Part shown: positions 22,501 through 32,863 of the stretch, one piece after another
How positions within the stretch are numbered: the stretch's first letter is position 1
Layout of the letters: every line of letters begins with the position of its first letter
DNA from: Rhabditoides inermis
Lineage: Eukaryota; Nematoda; Chromadorea; Rhabditida; Rhabditidae
Direction of reading: 5' to 3'
Length of the DNA: 64,000 nucleotides
Assembly (NCBI GenBank): GCA_963966185.1
Contig: CAWZYM010000369.1
Location: forward strand, 442,001 to 506,000
Position numbers and translations under genes: made by a program
Notes under the pieces: generated by a model
Seen by the model: only the letters and a program-made list of their open reading frames with translations
The model's database searches: none
What the model was told of the DNA's origin: nothing

Positions 22501-24454
22501 TTCATATGTATTACTTGTATCCTCTCATCAGTGCTACCCACAACACTAGGGCGATGGATGATTGAAATCCATTTCTAAGAAAATGCTAGTGAATAGCGAT
22601 GCCGAATAAATTTGATTTGAATTGATTATATACTCTCTTTTATACCCTCTCTCTTTTCAGCTGCACTTTGACTACGCGCACAACATGCTGTGCTGTGTGG
22701 GGCTGTCGGTGGGCAGCACACTGCTGTATGTGAGATGGCTGTGGATGAGGTAGGGGGAGAGAGATGGGAGGATGAGAGGGAGAGAAGAGAGAGGAGGGAG
22801 GGAGGGAGAGGAAGGTAGGGAGAGAGAGGGAGAGAGAGAGGAGGGAGGGAGGGGGAGATGGTCCTTTCAGATGGCGCAGCGCAGGTTGGGGCGCGGCGGA
22901 GCGAGGAATGGCCGGGTGAGTGTGTCTATGTGTGAGATGAATACGACAATGTGTAACTGCATTGGTGATTCGATCGTTTTGATGTGTAGCTGTTAGTTGA
23001 TATTCATCATTGTCTAACTTTTTATGATTGGGTGCTGCAACGGTTCTGAAACATTAGGGGCGGCGCGCAGCGGCGCCCGTTTGTTTTGAGCTGTGACGCG
23101 CGCAACACGCCACTCCCAAGGCACACACGATTTCTCTATTCTAATACAATATACTTAATTAGTGTGCGTTATTTGTTAGAATATCACTTTGTAAGACCTA
23201 TGAGTATGATTCGTGAAACCAATATCGGTTGCGGCATCCAAAAACCGCCCTCTCTTGCTCTCTCCCGCTTTGCCACTAAACGTGTTTACGACGGCGGCGG
23301 CGGCGGCGGCGGCGACGACGGTGTGCATCACGTAAGCTCCGCCCACTGCACTTTGCGCTCATTGGTCGCTCGGCTCTCTTGCGTGCGCACTCTGATTGGC
23401 TGAGCGCATGCCCCGCCCTTCGTTCACCCACTCTCGTGTCGGCTCGCCGTCCAGGCCACCGCCCCAGTTTTGGCGCGAAAACTATGGGGGGAGGGGAGTG
23501 TGCGGAGCGGAGTGAGTGGGTAAGAGAGAGAGACGCGAAATAGCGCGTGTCAATGAGAGACTGGCATTGGCAGGCGCACGAGCGATTCGACAAAGCAGTG
23601 CGTTTCCATATTCAGGATACGTTTTCTAAAGTTTCGAATATGTATACATAACATGTTCGGCACATCAACCTGAAAAACAATTTCTTCGAAATTTGAGAAA
23701 AGGACATCCATTCTCTTTCGAAAAGTACACGAGTAAAGAGGAGTGGTTTGTTTTGAAATAATTCAACAAAAGCACATGCATAAAATCTCTTCGCAGCTGA
23801 CTAAAATTTCAAAACAAACCTGCTCTTTCTGATCGATGAAAAATATAGTATGCACTATAATCGTGTCATACATTTTGTTGCAAGTTACTTGTTGGGATTA
23901 ACAGTATCCTGAATACCTGAACTCAACATGCTAACAAGAAAACAATTAGAGTTTTAAAACATCGTTCGAAAGAGCAGGTTTGTTTTGAAATTTTAGTCAG
24001 CTGCGAAGAGATTTTATGCATGTGCTTTTGTTGAATTATTTCAAAACAAACCACTCCTCTTTACTCGTGTACTTTTCGAAAGAGAATAATTCTTGTGTTA
24101 TCGGAAAAAAAATGATATGTCGTAATGATACTCGACGATACCCATTCCCCTTCCAGTCTCTTTGTGTGAACGAATCTGACATGTACACTAACAAATGATA
24201 ACATTGTAATGGTTGTTTTCGGTTCTTGACACTTATTGATCACTTATTGACGTATTCCCCCTTCCAGTCTGCTCGTGTGGACGAATCTGGCAGTGTGCTT
24301 GGAGCTGCTGGACTTTGCCCCAGTGTGGGACACATTCGACGCGCACTCGCTTTTCCACGCGGCAACTGTGCCTGTGCCAGTCGGGATGGCCAGGGTGCTG
24401 GAGATGATGGAGGAGGAGAGGAGGGGAGGGGAGGAGAGGTGGAAGGAGGTGTAG
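19551..24454 (+). CDS. PGAP3: Post-GPI attachment to proteins factor 3, copy 1
   Basis: Eleven exons: 19551-19648, 20049-20111, 20296-20416, 20557-20655, 20994-21079, 21592-21667, 21867-21940, 22162-22222, 22661-22749, 22871-22915, 24268-24454; 332 residues. It has a signal peptide (about 1-17), a Cys-rich lumenal part with QRLDC, CRYSCVW and the hallmark PQFHGKWPF, then multiple membrane helices carrying the conserved polar residues of the PER1/CREST family: STVFHARD, HFDYAHN and LELLDF..DAHSLFH. PGAP3 is a Golgi enzyme that removes the unsaturated sn-2 acyl chain of GPI anchors during remodelling. The C-terminal tail is Glu/Arg-rich. The frame is intact in both copies, so both may be functional. 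Confidence 0.93.
21140..21402 (+). mobile_element. MITE in PGAP3 intron 5, copy 1 only
   Basis: About 260 bp that is missing at the matching point of copy 2 (about 43785). A reverse-complement relative lies at 27413-27672 in a Kelch intron. The ends are similar inverted repeats (GGAGATAGTTTGCC on one side, the complement of TATAGTCGCC on the other), and the site is in TATA-rich sequence, consistent with a TA-type target duplication. No coding capacity. Confidence 0.8.
23054..24090 (+). mobile_element. GC-hairpin/terminal-palindrome element, second subfamily
   Basis: About 1,037 bp inside PGAP3 intron 10 of copy 1. It has the same architecture as 2067-2796 (ATTAG plus GC hairpin followed by CGTTTGT, and a terminal inverted repeat ending in GAATAAT) but different sequence. 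The right-end palindrome has arms of about 120 bp (23711-23829 and 23967-24086). A (CGG)n-like run sits at 23291-23315. Copy 2 lacks it but carries a first-subfamily element in the same intron. Confidence 0.75.
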
Positions 24455-25440
24455 AGGGGGAGGAAGGAGGAGGAGGAGAGAGAGAAGTGACTTTACTTGT
24501 TTCGGGTTTAGAACCAGACAGTTTTATGTGGATCCTCTTCTGGGAGTTGTATTTATGTGATATTTTCATAGTGATAAATTACATGTTTTGTGATTTGTTG
24601 TGATTTGTTGAAGTTTCATCAGTAAAGAAGGTGTTTACTCTCACCAAACACAATGGCCTGAAGTCTTTGCCTCTCTTTGATTCTCCTCTCTAACTTTTGA
24701 GTCTCTTATCGGAAAGGAAGGTACAGTCTACGAGAATACGCGCTATAAAGAGAGGCTATATTGATAGGAATACTATTAATTAATCTGGGCAAATCGTTGT
24801 CTGTCTCGCTATATTTCTACCTAACACCTGCTCTCAAACCGCCTCTCCCTTCCTACTCACTGTTCACCCCCACTCTCTCTTTGCCGATAGCCGACAGAGA
24901 CCGTCACGAGTCACGAGTCCCCCCACGTTTTCGGGATTCAGGGACTGTCTCGAGTTCCGTACTATTATCTAGTATTCCACTGTGATCTCAATGCATCTGT
25001 ATGCAAGTTGTCGAGAAGAGATTCCATATTTCAAATATGCAGATAAAATTCAATTTATTACCGAGAGTAACATGGAAGCGTAACAAAATGAGTGCACTAA
25101 ATGAATAAAGTCAACAAGAAACGCAGACACTGACAAGGTGGCATATAAGTCGGGTTCAATTGCTTTTTTCACAAGTTATAGAGATTTTTTTCAGAAACAT
25201 TTACTTTTTGAAAAAGTTATTTGTTATTTATTTATGATGGAATGAGTTTACAAACTTTAGTCGCAATATGTACCGAATTTGAAGTTGTCCATATTATTGC
25301 GAAAAAGACAATTGAACCCGACTTATATCGAGACAAATCACCTCCTCTCCTCAACTAACCCTGTCCAGTCCATCTTTCTCTCCCTCCTCTCTCCCTATCG
25401 CTCTCTCTCCCTCCCTCCCTCTCTCTTTCTATCTCACTCT
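24455..25440. other. Intergenic region between convergent PGAP3 and Kelch genes (copy 1)
   Basis: These are the two 3' flanks facing each other. The region contains the short element at 25146-25325 and TC-rich sequence (25376-25447). No extra exon was recognised. Confidence 0.6.
25146..25325. mobile_element. Mariner-like MITE, copy 1 only
   Basis: About 180 bp with near-perfect 26-28 bp terminal inverted repeats beginning TAAGTCGGGTTCAATTG, flanked by TA on both sides. The matching site in copy 2 (about 47530) has a single TA and no insert, which gives a filled-site/empty-site pair with a TA target duplication as in Tc1/mariner elements. Confidence 0.85.
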
Positions 25441-27876
25441 CTATTTCTCGATGCGCAGCATCTCCACAGACCGCGCAGCAAAACAGCCACCAATCGCGTA
25501 CACAACCTAAAAAAAATTAAATTGGAAAAGGAGGAAATCAAAAACTCACATCATCGAGGATGACCATGGAGTGATTGAAGCGCTCCTTCAGAAAAGGAAG
25601 CTTGCTCCACGCGCCGTCTTGCAACATCTGAAATATTAAATACTAGCTCCTAGATACCATTAGCATTTTGAGCCCATTCTTACCCTATTCTTACTAGCCC
25701 ATCTTTAATCTTTGAGACTGGCTCATTCCAGAGATTAAAAATGCATTCTGAGGGATCACAACACAATGGCGTAAGAAGTAAGAGTGGTAAGAATCCACTC
25801 TGCCGCGACTTTCGGGAGTGGAACCATGATAACATCTATGAAACAAACGAAAATAATAGCTCACCATCACATCGTCCATTCCATCACAACATCCACCGGA
25901 ACAGATGAGACGGCCATCACACTCCAGCGTTGACGAGGATTCATGGTCACCAAACTGTATGCACAAGTGTAGGATGATGCATGTCATTACAATCGATTGC
26001 AATCAACTCACTTCTGATTGATAGACGTCTGTCCACTGATCGGCACCAGCATCGTACACTCGCATACCGCGAAGGCCGATAGTGGTGAGGCGGCCGTCAT
26101 AGAATATCAGTTGAACACCGTTTCCCACATCAGAAGATAGGTTGCACATCGGAGAGAACCCAGCCGCTGAAAGGTATGCGGAACAATGGAACTGTGAACT
26201 GTGACAAGAAAACACCTACCGGAATTGTTTGGATCAAATGTTTCCACCGTCAGAGAACCAGTCATGGCGACATGAATGAGGCCGTTGTGAACAGTCGCCG
26301 ATTCGAGATAGCCTCTCAAGTAGAAACATGTAAAATAGACTCGAATAGCAGAATAGAAGCACATCACTTGTAACATCAACTAGCTTGGAGCCTACTACAA
26401 GGTAGTTCATGCCTAGTTTACTACAAATAAGAAGCTAATAGGCTCCTCGGCGTGAAAATATGCCCTTGGTTCGAAGCTGATGAATAGATGACAGTCCACG
26501 AGTCAGAAGACGCATCATACTTCTCGACGGCGCGACTGGAAAGAAAACAACTTCCCATCCCATTTGATACATCGGCATCTGATCGACTTGATATCCTAAT
26601 ATATAGAAAACGGCCCGTCCGTCCGTTTGTATGTAAGTGACGCTCATGCGCCGCTTGTATAGCCCAGTCGCCGCCAGTGAGACGCGCCGAGTTTGCACTT
26701 TCAGCATGTGTTTGCGAAATCATCTTCACTGACCGGAACGAGGAGCCAAGGCTCGGCCCGCTCATCGCCGCGCGCCCAAATCGCTTGTCGCAGTCGCGCG
26801 CCGCGCCGCGTGGGAATCTTCAAAGGCGGCGTGCACCGACTTTGCACTTTGTAATGGCGGCCGCGCTGCGCGGGCTCATGCGACGCGTGCCACTCGCTGT
26901 GACAGCAACGAGCGATCAGCGGGCCGAGCCGTGGGAGCGCCGTAGGCGAGACTCCTACTGGTTACACAAAAAAAATCCACTCACACAGCATTCTCCGCAC
27001 CAACCGCGTAGAGAACATCCGCGACAACGCACAGCTTCCAGCGCAGATCAGTGATGCGAGGCATGGCAACGTCTGACCACGCACCTGCAATCATACAAAA
27101 CATATCCATATTACGGTTATCGAGTGAACAAAAACCTACCGTCAACAAGAGTGACTGCGTTCTGTTTACTGATACAGTAGATCTTCTCGTTGAAGACGAC
27201 AGCAGAACAATCGCTCCTGAACAAACAACGAAACCTATGAGTACTCAGCAGTTGATATCATCAATCAATCGTTTAATCGATAGCTCCCTCACATGTCGTG
27301 ATCCAGCTCCGGTCCCTCCTCCCACTTCTCAGCCACTTTCCATTCACCGCGCGGTCGGGAAGCCGACGCTGGGAAGCGCTTCTTCGCCAGATCCTAAACA
27401 GTGATCATTGAACTATAGTCGCCACCTGGTGGATAGTTTCTGTTATTGCCAGCCGGGGTCAGTTGGCGAAACTCAGTTTCGAGCGAGAGAGGCCAGACAG
27501 CGCAGGCAAATGGTCGAGTGTCGCGCGGCCTCTTTGATTCGCATGCCCGCTTCTTTGATCGATATTATCGTTTGAAAGCGCGCGCTTGGGTCTTCACGAC
27601 TAGAAGGTAGATCGAATGCGACTCAAGGGTAGATCGATTTTCTACCGTAATCTGGCGAACTATCTCCTAGAATAATATTATAGACAATCTGCAAACGATC
27701 TGTAGAAAAGAAAAGAATTGTACTCACGATAACAGTGGCTTGGAAGATTTGGGAGCACTCCTGATCATCGATCACCAGCGGTTCCTTGCCGACAGTGTCG
27801 AGTAGGAAATCCCTCTCCAAGTGGCAGAGACCAACCAGACGGAGCAGTCTGGAGCACGGAAACATGTATGGTATAG

Positions 27877-27915
<39 letters not shown>

Positions 27916-29239
27916 AAAGCTGCGACCCAGCTTCTGCCGCCGAGGGATCATCGACGGATGCGGCCGGACTCACGTTATTTCTCAACTACCCGATTTGATT
28001 TGAGATTGAAAAAAACTCTGCTCTCTTTCCACCAACTCACTCTGCCATGTCGCTCTTCCTGCTCGAATCAGCCTTCACCCAGTTGATGGCTCCAGTGAAC
28101 ACACTCGACTCCTCACACATCAGGCGACGGTCTAGATTATCGGTTTATATGATGACAAAAAAAGCGTACCTTTGAGAAGCAGCAGCAGATCGTCTTTGGC
28201 AAGGGCAACAAACGAGGGCAAGTCAACCAGGTCGCTGTAATACATCATTTCGATCTCATGCGTCTCGTGCTTAGTTTTCGCACTGATTGTGAGCATTAGA
28301 CCGCTGACAGGTTCATTCCGGTTGGATGCAAAATGGCCAGCCATCAGTCATTCCGGACAAAAGTTGCGTTCCCGATCTCTGGATCAATTGGTGACAAGAC
28401 AAGAGAACTCACTCCAGAGTGGTGCACGCCGTTTTCCAGGCCAGGTTGTGGATGTCATCGTAGGAATAGTGCCTTGCGAACTGCCACATCTCGAGGCAGT
28501 TGGTGGCAGTGATGTGGGACATGATGAACCTACATAGGATACGTTACGACGAAACAAACCGAGCTTCATACTTGTGACACTGCTCCTTGAGATCGTCCAA
28601 ATGAAGATAGGCAGCTTCCGGGAGGAGACGCGACGCATTCGACTTGTCTAGAAACACCAGGTGGTACGAGATGGGCAACACTCACTGATCTCCAGGTCGT
28701 AGGTGTACATGTACTCCAACAGTTGGTCCACAACATCAGCGTCCATGTCCTAATCATATGACTATTGATTATGTATATCACCATCAATATCAGCAAACTC
28801 ACGAGGTTCACTTCGCCGACAACAGCGTCCTTGAACTCCGAGTTGAACATGATCTTGAAATGCGGAGATGCCGCAGCCAGAACATTCATGTGGGCCATGA
28901 ACTGAAAACAACGAATACTAGGATGTGTACTTTTTTTAGAAATTGCGAGAAGCACACTTCATCTGTTGATGTAGCTGTTGTCTGAGTAGCACTAAACTCC
29001 TACAACCTACAACGCGTCAATTCCCCAATCACAGTCCGTGCCCTCCAGCCCACCTCGCACCCCCTGTCCCCGTTGTCCGAAATGCGGGAGACGATCTTCA
29101 CATCGCACATCTCACCGTCACTGTAACGTATTCATTATTGATTGTATTTCAATCAATACAATCAATAATCCATGACTCACCGTCGCATCGCATTGAGCAG
29201 CGAGTGGAATTCGGCGCACGCAGCCGAAGCGACACCCAT
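25441..29239 (-). CDS. BTB-BACK-Kelch protein, copy 1 (possible splice defect)
   Basis: Eighteen exons, 5' to 3': 29239-29181, 29120-29054, 28901-28803, 28749-28686, 28647-28572, 28529-28413, 28282-28170, 28131-28041, 27848-27728, 27393-27293, 27216-27140, 27084-26985, 26535-26464, 26314-26220, 26166-26012, 25954-25865, 25627-25550, 25506-25441; 546 residues. A BTB domain (about 20-125: CDVKIVSR, FMAHMNVLAAASPHFKIMF, LLEYMYT), a BACK domain (about 130-270) and degenerate Kelch blades (VVADVLYAVGAENAVRAVEKYDASSDSW, ending VVYAIGG). Such proteins usually act as Cullin-3 substrate adaptors. The exon 13 donor reads GGGCATAT where copy 2 has GGGTAAGT, so this copy may be mis-spliced. The start ATG directly follows an acceptor-like CAG, so a 5' UTR intron is possible. 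Confidence 0.88.
26747..26933 (+). mobile_element. 187-bp GC-rich MITE with 5-bp target duplication
   Basis: Terminal inverted repeats CA(A/C)GGCTCGGCCCGCT bound the element, and GGAGC flanks it on each side (26742-26746 and 26934-26938). Copy 2 has the empty site with one GGAGC near 48999. It lies in a Kelch intron. A diverged relative is at 945-1122. Confidence 0.9.
27413..27672 (-). mobile_element. MITE in Kelch intron, copy 1 only
   Basis: Reverse-complement relative of 21140-21402, about 260 bp, absent from the equivalent Kelch intron of copy 2 (about 49457-49485). Confidence 0.8.
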
Positions 29240-30180
29240 CTGTAACCGCCTATTTACCACACGATTGCGAATAATCGATAAACACGAGTTAGGAGAGTAT
29301 TTGCTGGATGACCAGGCACACGAAAATGAGCGGAAAGACACAGTTACATTTATAGAGAAATAGCGAAGTGAGGCGAGGGTTTGTACTCGCAACAACAAAA
29401 ACGAATGTCTAAAACTAACGGAATGCCTAACTTTGATTGGAAGTCAATATCATGCACGGACGTGATATATTTCACACGTTGCCAAAACAAATAAATTAAT
29501 CAAAAAACATTTCGCAAAGAAATCGACAAAAAACTTTCGCAAATGTAGCACAAACCTCACTAACACGAAACCATGCACAACAAAATTAAGGACCAGAACA
29601 GGCACTTTTGTACTAATGTGCTCTCTATTCACCGCAGGAACGAGGAATGGCCGGGTGAGTATGAATATGACAATGGAATCAACTCAATTGGTGATATGAT
29701 CGTATTGAAGTGTAGCTGTGAGTTGATATTCATCATTGCCTAACTTATTATGATTGAGTGCTGAAACGGCACTGAAACCAACCAGCGCTGCCGCTGCCGC
29801 GCTGGTTGTAATTTCTTCCTGTTTACAAACTGAGGATCGCGAATTCAAGTAACGGTACTCTCTCAAAATGTTGTCAACTTCATTCAACGGTTTTTATCAA
29901 AACAATTTACACATCAAATTATGATTCCATTTCAACTACACGTTCTCACTACTATGTTCATCCCCGTGGACATCGTAGAAAAAATGTGTGTCACCAGTGC
30001 AACTTTTTTACGAATATGCCAATTTGGTAGGATTATAAATGTTACAATGGTAGTGAGGTGTACAAGAGCCCACTGGGCATTGGAATTCCGAAATGATTCG
30101 ATCGACCACCCCGCTCTATTCCTAGCAGCTCTTTTCGTCGCCACAACAGCACCGGGGAGATTTTAATATATTATCATGTT
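29240..30180. other. Kelch 5' flank with a PGAP3 exon-10 relic
   Basis: Mostly non-coding. A perfect 8-bp-arm GC hairpin lies at 29783-29812 (ACCAGCGC...GCGCTGGT). The PGAP3-derived fragment is described separately. No complete gene was recognised. Confidence 0.5.
29638..29770 (+). pseudogene. Fragment of PGAP3 exon 10 and intron 10
   Basis: The stretch starting with GAGGAATGGCCGGGTGAGT matches the end of PGAP3 exon 10, its donor site and about 110 bp of the following intron (22903-23045). It carries no other PGAP3 exon. The same fragment is in copy 2 at 52884-53012, so it predates the large duplication. Confidence 0.8.
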
Positions 30181-30501
30181 TCATACGATGACGATCAAAT
30201 GATTTGAGATGACACCGTTTCCCGTAGCCCCAGCAGCGTCCGACACTTCGGCAGGACTTGAGCAGCCGACATCTCTCGCCCTCATCTGCTCCTGAATCTC
30301 CTGCTGCCGCTCCTGAATCATCGTCAGCTGCTCCCGATTCGCTCTCGCCTGCTCCTGAACAGCCTTCTGTTCCTCCACCGTGTCCTGCTGCTTCTGAGTC
30401 GTCGTCAGCTCTCCCTGAATCGTCTCCTGCAGCTTCCGCCGCTGCTCCCGACAGCTCCGATGGCTCCTCTCCGGATCCCCAGTGTTCCCGAAGCCAGGCT
30501 C
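30181..30501 (-). CDS. Coiled-coil terminal exon of an unidentified gene, copy 1
   Basis: The exon begins after a TACGACAG acceptor at 30501 and runs 106 codons to TGA at 30181. It is rich in Gln, Glu and Arg in heptad-like order (REQRRKLQETIQGEL, then EEQKAVQEQARANREQLTMIQERQQEIQEQM), which predicts a long coiled coil. Among the three minus-strand frames only this one stays open in both duplicate copies, and its differences there are conservative (Glu/Gln, Lys/Glu, Ile/Val). The upstream exons could not be joined with confidence. Function unknown. Confidence 0.55.
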   Translation of the reverse strand, partial: EPGFGNTGDPERSHRSCREQRRKLQETIQGELTTTQKQQDTVEEQKAVQEQARANREQLTMIQERQQEIQEQMRARDVGCSSPAEVSDAAGATGNGVISNHLIVIV

Positions 30502-30549
30502 CTGTCGTATACACGGAAATCATTCCGATCGATGATGGAGAGATACATA

Positions 30550-30562
30550 TGTGCAAGTGGAG

Positions 30563-30614
<52 letters not shown>

Positions 30615-30680
30615 AGAGGGAGAGAGGGAGAGGGAGAGGGAGAGGGAGAGAGTGAGAGAGAGAGAAAGGAAGGTAGGAGA
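30550..30680 (+). repeat. GA-rich microsatellite
   Basis: A GA/GGGAGA tract immediately 5' (in the minus-strand sense) of the coiled-coil exon, so on the minus strand it forms part of a long polypyrimidine stretch before the acceptor. Confidence 0.9.
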
Positions 30681-31421
30681 ACAGCGCCACTTTCGGGCCC
30701 TTGGCTGAAGAACGACAGCAGCGCCATGCGCTGTTCTGCTCAACTTGAATATGCGCGCAACTTGAAACGTGGCGCTCTCAGCGGGGCCAGGGACAGGACC
30801 GCCATTCCAGGCGACATCCCAAAAGTGACGCTCCTCTCGTACTTCCAAGAAAGAGAGAGAGGGGAGGAGCTATGACGTCACTTTCAGAAGCGAACTTCAT
30901 CATCGGTAACGCGCTCAGCGGCATCTTCAACTTCCTTCATGTAATCCCCGCGTTTTTCGTTTTTCGGAAATCAATAAAAAGTCAATAGTCTATGATAATT
31001 GTTCATATCCGTACGGCATAAAGTGGTATAATAAACGTGTTTACATTTTGCCACAACCTAAACAATATGCTTGCGCGCCAATTATGCTCCTGGAGAATTG
31101 GAGAGGACCTTGCGAATGTCATGACAACGAGAGAGAGAGAGAGAGAGAGAGAAAGGGAGAGAGAGGGGAAAAAGAGACTCGCCGATGTGTCATTCGCTCT
31201 ACTTTCTCTCTCTCTCTCTCTCTCTCGCAAGGTGAATAGCTCATCGAGAACGCTGTCTCCCTATCCCGCGGAGTTACTATTTGTGGATTGCAAAGAAAGA
31301 AAAGGAACATCCGAAGCTTCACGGTCACCTAAATTCTATATTGGTATCTAATTCTAATAAATTATAGTTAAGAAATCGAATAATTATCGATTGATTATCG
31401 ATCTACTATCGACCTTCCACC

Positions 31422-32315
31422 CTACCATCCCCGTAGCTGAAATGTGTTTCTCCCAGCGCTTACCCCTTGTAGCGTACCGTACGCAAATTGTATAGTAAGG
31501 AACTAACGATACTGGATGAATTATTGATTGATTGATTAATTGATTTGCAAATCGGAACAGTCGAGAAAAACCGGCAACCGACAACCAGAATTCGCAATAT
31601 AGTAGCGTAGTTTGATGTTGTAGCTGAAAAATCATGCACCGTACCCACTATCAAATCGTCGCAGTCATGCACCGTACCCACTATCGAAATGAAAGTACCG
31701 TACCTTGACCCGCGATTCGAAGATGAGCATCTTCTCTCCCCGCGTCGACACAACGAAGACCTGTAACGTACACCCCAACAAAGCAATCCATTCAGAAAAA
31801 GACACATGGATACTCACTCGAAGAAAGTGCAGAACGAAGCACGGAGAGAAGACACGCGATCGAATGAAGGAACACTGAAAATATGGAATATGTACATCCA
31901 CTATCAACCCTCATTCTGTGAATGTGCATTGACCTGTTGCATTGACTTGTGTCATTCTAAATTTGAACAATCGTCAAAAACACTTTCTCCATTCAATTCA
32001 ATCATTTTTCACACAAACACTTTCTCCACTTTTGTATAATTATACAATGTACGTTTACTATCGAAAATTACATTAATTATTGTACAGTAGTACCAACGTT
32101 ATAGTACAGTAGTACCAACGCAGGAAATGGCGCGATAATTTCGAAAAATACAAAAAAATCGGTTGCACATAAGGCATTCAGCGTATATTTCAGACTATTA
32201 AATAGTAATTCTACATACAAAACACTGATCAATTGTGAGTGACCGACCTGTCGTTGTTGTGATAGAGGGAAGAGAAGAAGAAGCTCAGACCGGCACTGCT
32301 CCAACTGCGGGACAT
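31422..32315 (-). CDS. Candidate minus-strand multi-exon gene, unidentified, copy 1
   Basis: Exons with consistent phase: 32315-32248, 31874-31818, 31760-31704 and a short last exon 31436-31422. They encode QCRSELLLLFPLSQQRQ, then a hydrophobic VFSPCFVLHFLR block, then VFVVSTRGEKMLIFESRVK. The frame is kept in copy 2, where an alternative frame is interrupted, and all four internal splice sites are retained. The start exon is missing: possible 5' exon sequence near 32395-32450 does not give an ATG in this frame. No family recognised. A separate exon-like block ending DDEVRF (30884-30950) lies downstream; its acceptor is good in copy 2 but lost here. Confidence 0.4.
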
Positions 32316-32359
32316 CTACAACAACAACAACAACATCGGGGACCGCTCATAGTGCAACA

Positions 32360-32863
32360 ATGTATACTTTGATGGAATGTGACACTGCTCACCTTGTGCG
32401 CACTTTTTTGCACGTGATCCTTCGTTGCTTCCTTGCTGAGGGGGTCATTTCGTGCGTCCTAGCGAAGCCGGCCGAGAGCTGCCATCTACACACGACCGAC
32501 GCCGGCGACGGCCGACTGAAAACAAACGAGATCGACACAATCGAGAAGCCGACACAAACAAATGCGTACGCATACAAAAAAGATGGAATAACCCGTCGTA
32601 TCTCGATTGAGCCGCAACATCGTCAAACAGAGATGGTTATTGGACCTGCTACGTATTTGGATTATGGATGGATGTCGATCGATTATGAAATCTGCGTCAT
32701 CTACGTCATATATCTAAGCCAAACGCAAAACAATATAAGCCAAATACGGTTTCGAAAACAGATTCTGAACGAAAATTTGGCACGAACCGAGCGCGAGCGA
32801 GATGGAGCGAGAAATGATGCAGCGAAACCCGACAGGACGAAAGAAATAAAGACGAAGGAATAA
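32360..32863 (+). CDS. Unassigned open frame conserved in both copies
   Basis: This 167-codon frame differs from its counterpart at 56050-56553 by a single residue (Lys/Asn). The whole surrounding region is almost identical between copies, so frame conservation is weak evidence. The translation has no recognisable domain; its end is Arg/Asp/Glu/Lys-rich. It could equally be non-coding sequence 5' of the minus-strand candidate gene. Confidence 0.2.
   Translation: MYTLMECDTAHLVRTFLHVILRCFLAEGVISCVLAKPAESCHLHTTDAGDGRLKTNEIDTIEKPTQTNAYAYKKDGITRRISIEPQHRQTEMVIGPATYLDYGWMSIDYEICVIYVIYLSQTQNNISQIRFRKQILNENLARTERERDGARNDAAKPDRTKEIKTKE

Noticed and set aside
22227..22565. 112-codon frame identical in both copies
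   Set aside because: It lies within a PGAP3 intron and is identical only because the whole 1.2-kb tract is identical.
30258..30875. Plus-strand Ser/Pro/Ala-rich 205-codon frame
   Set aside because: It is the complement of the coiled-coil exon followed by a GA microsatellite; copy 2 does not keep it at full length.
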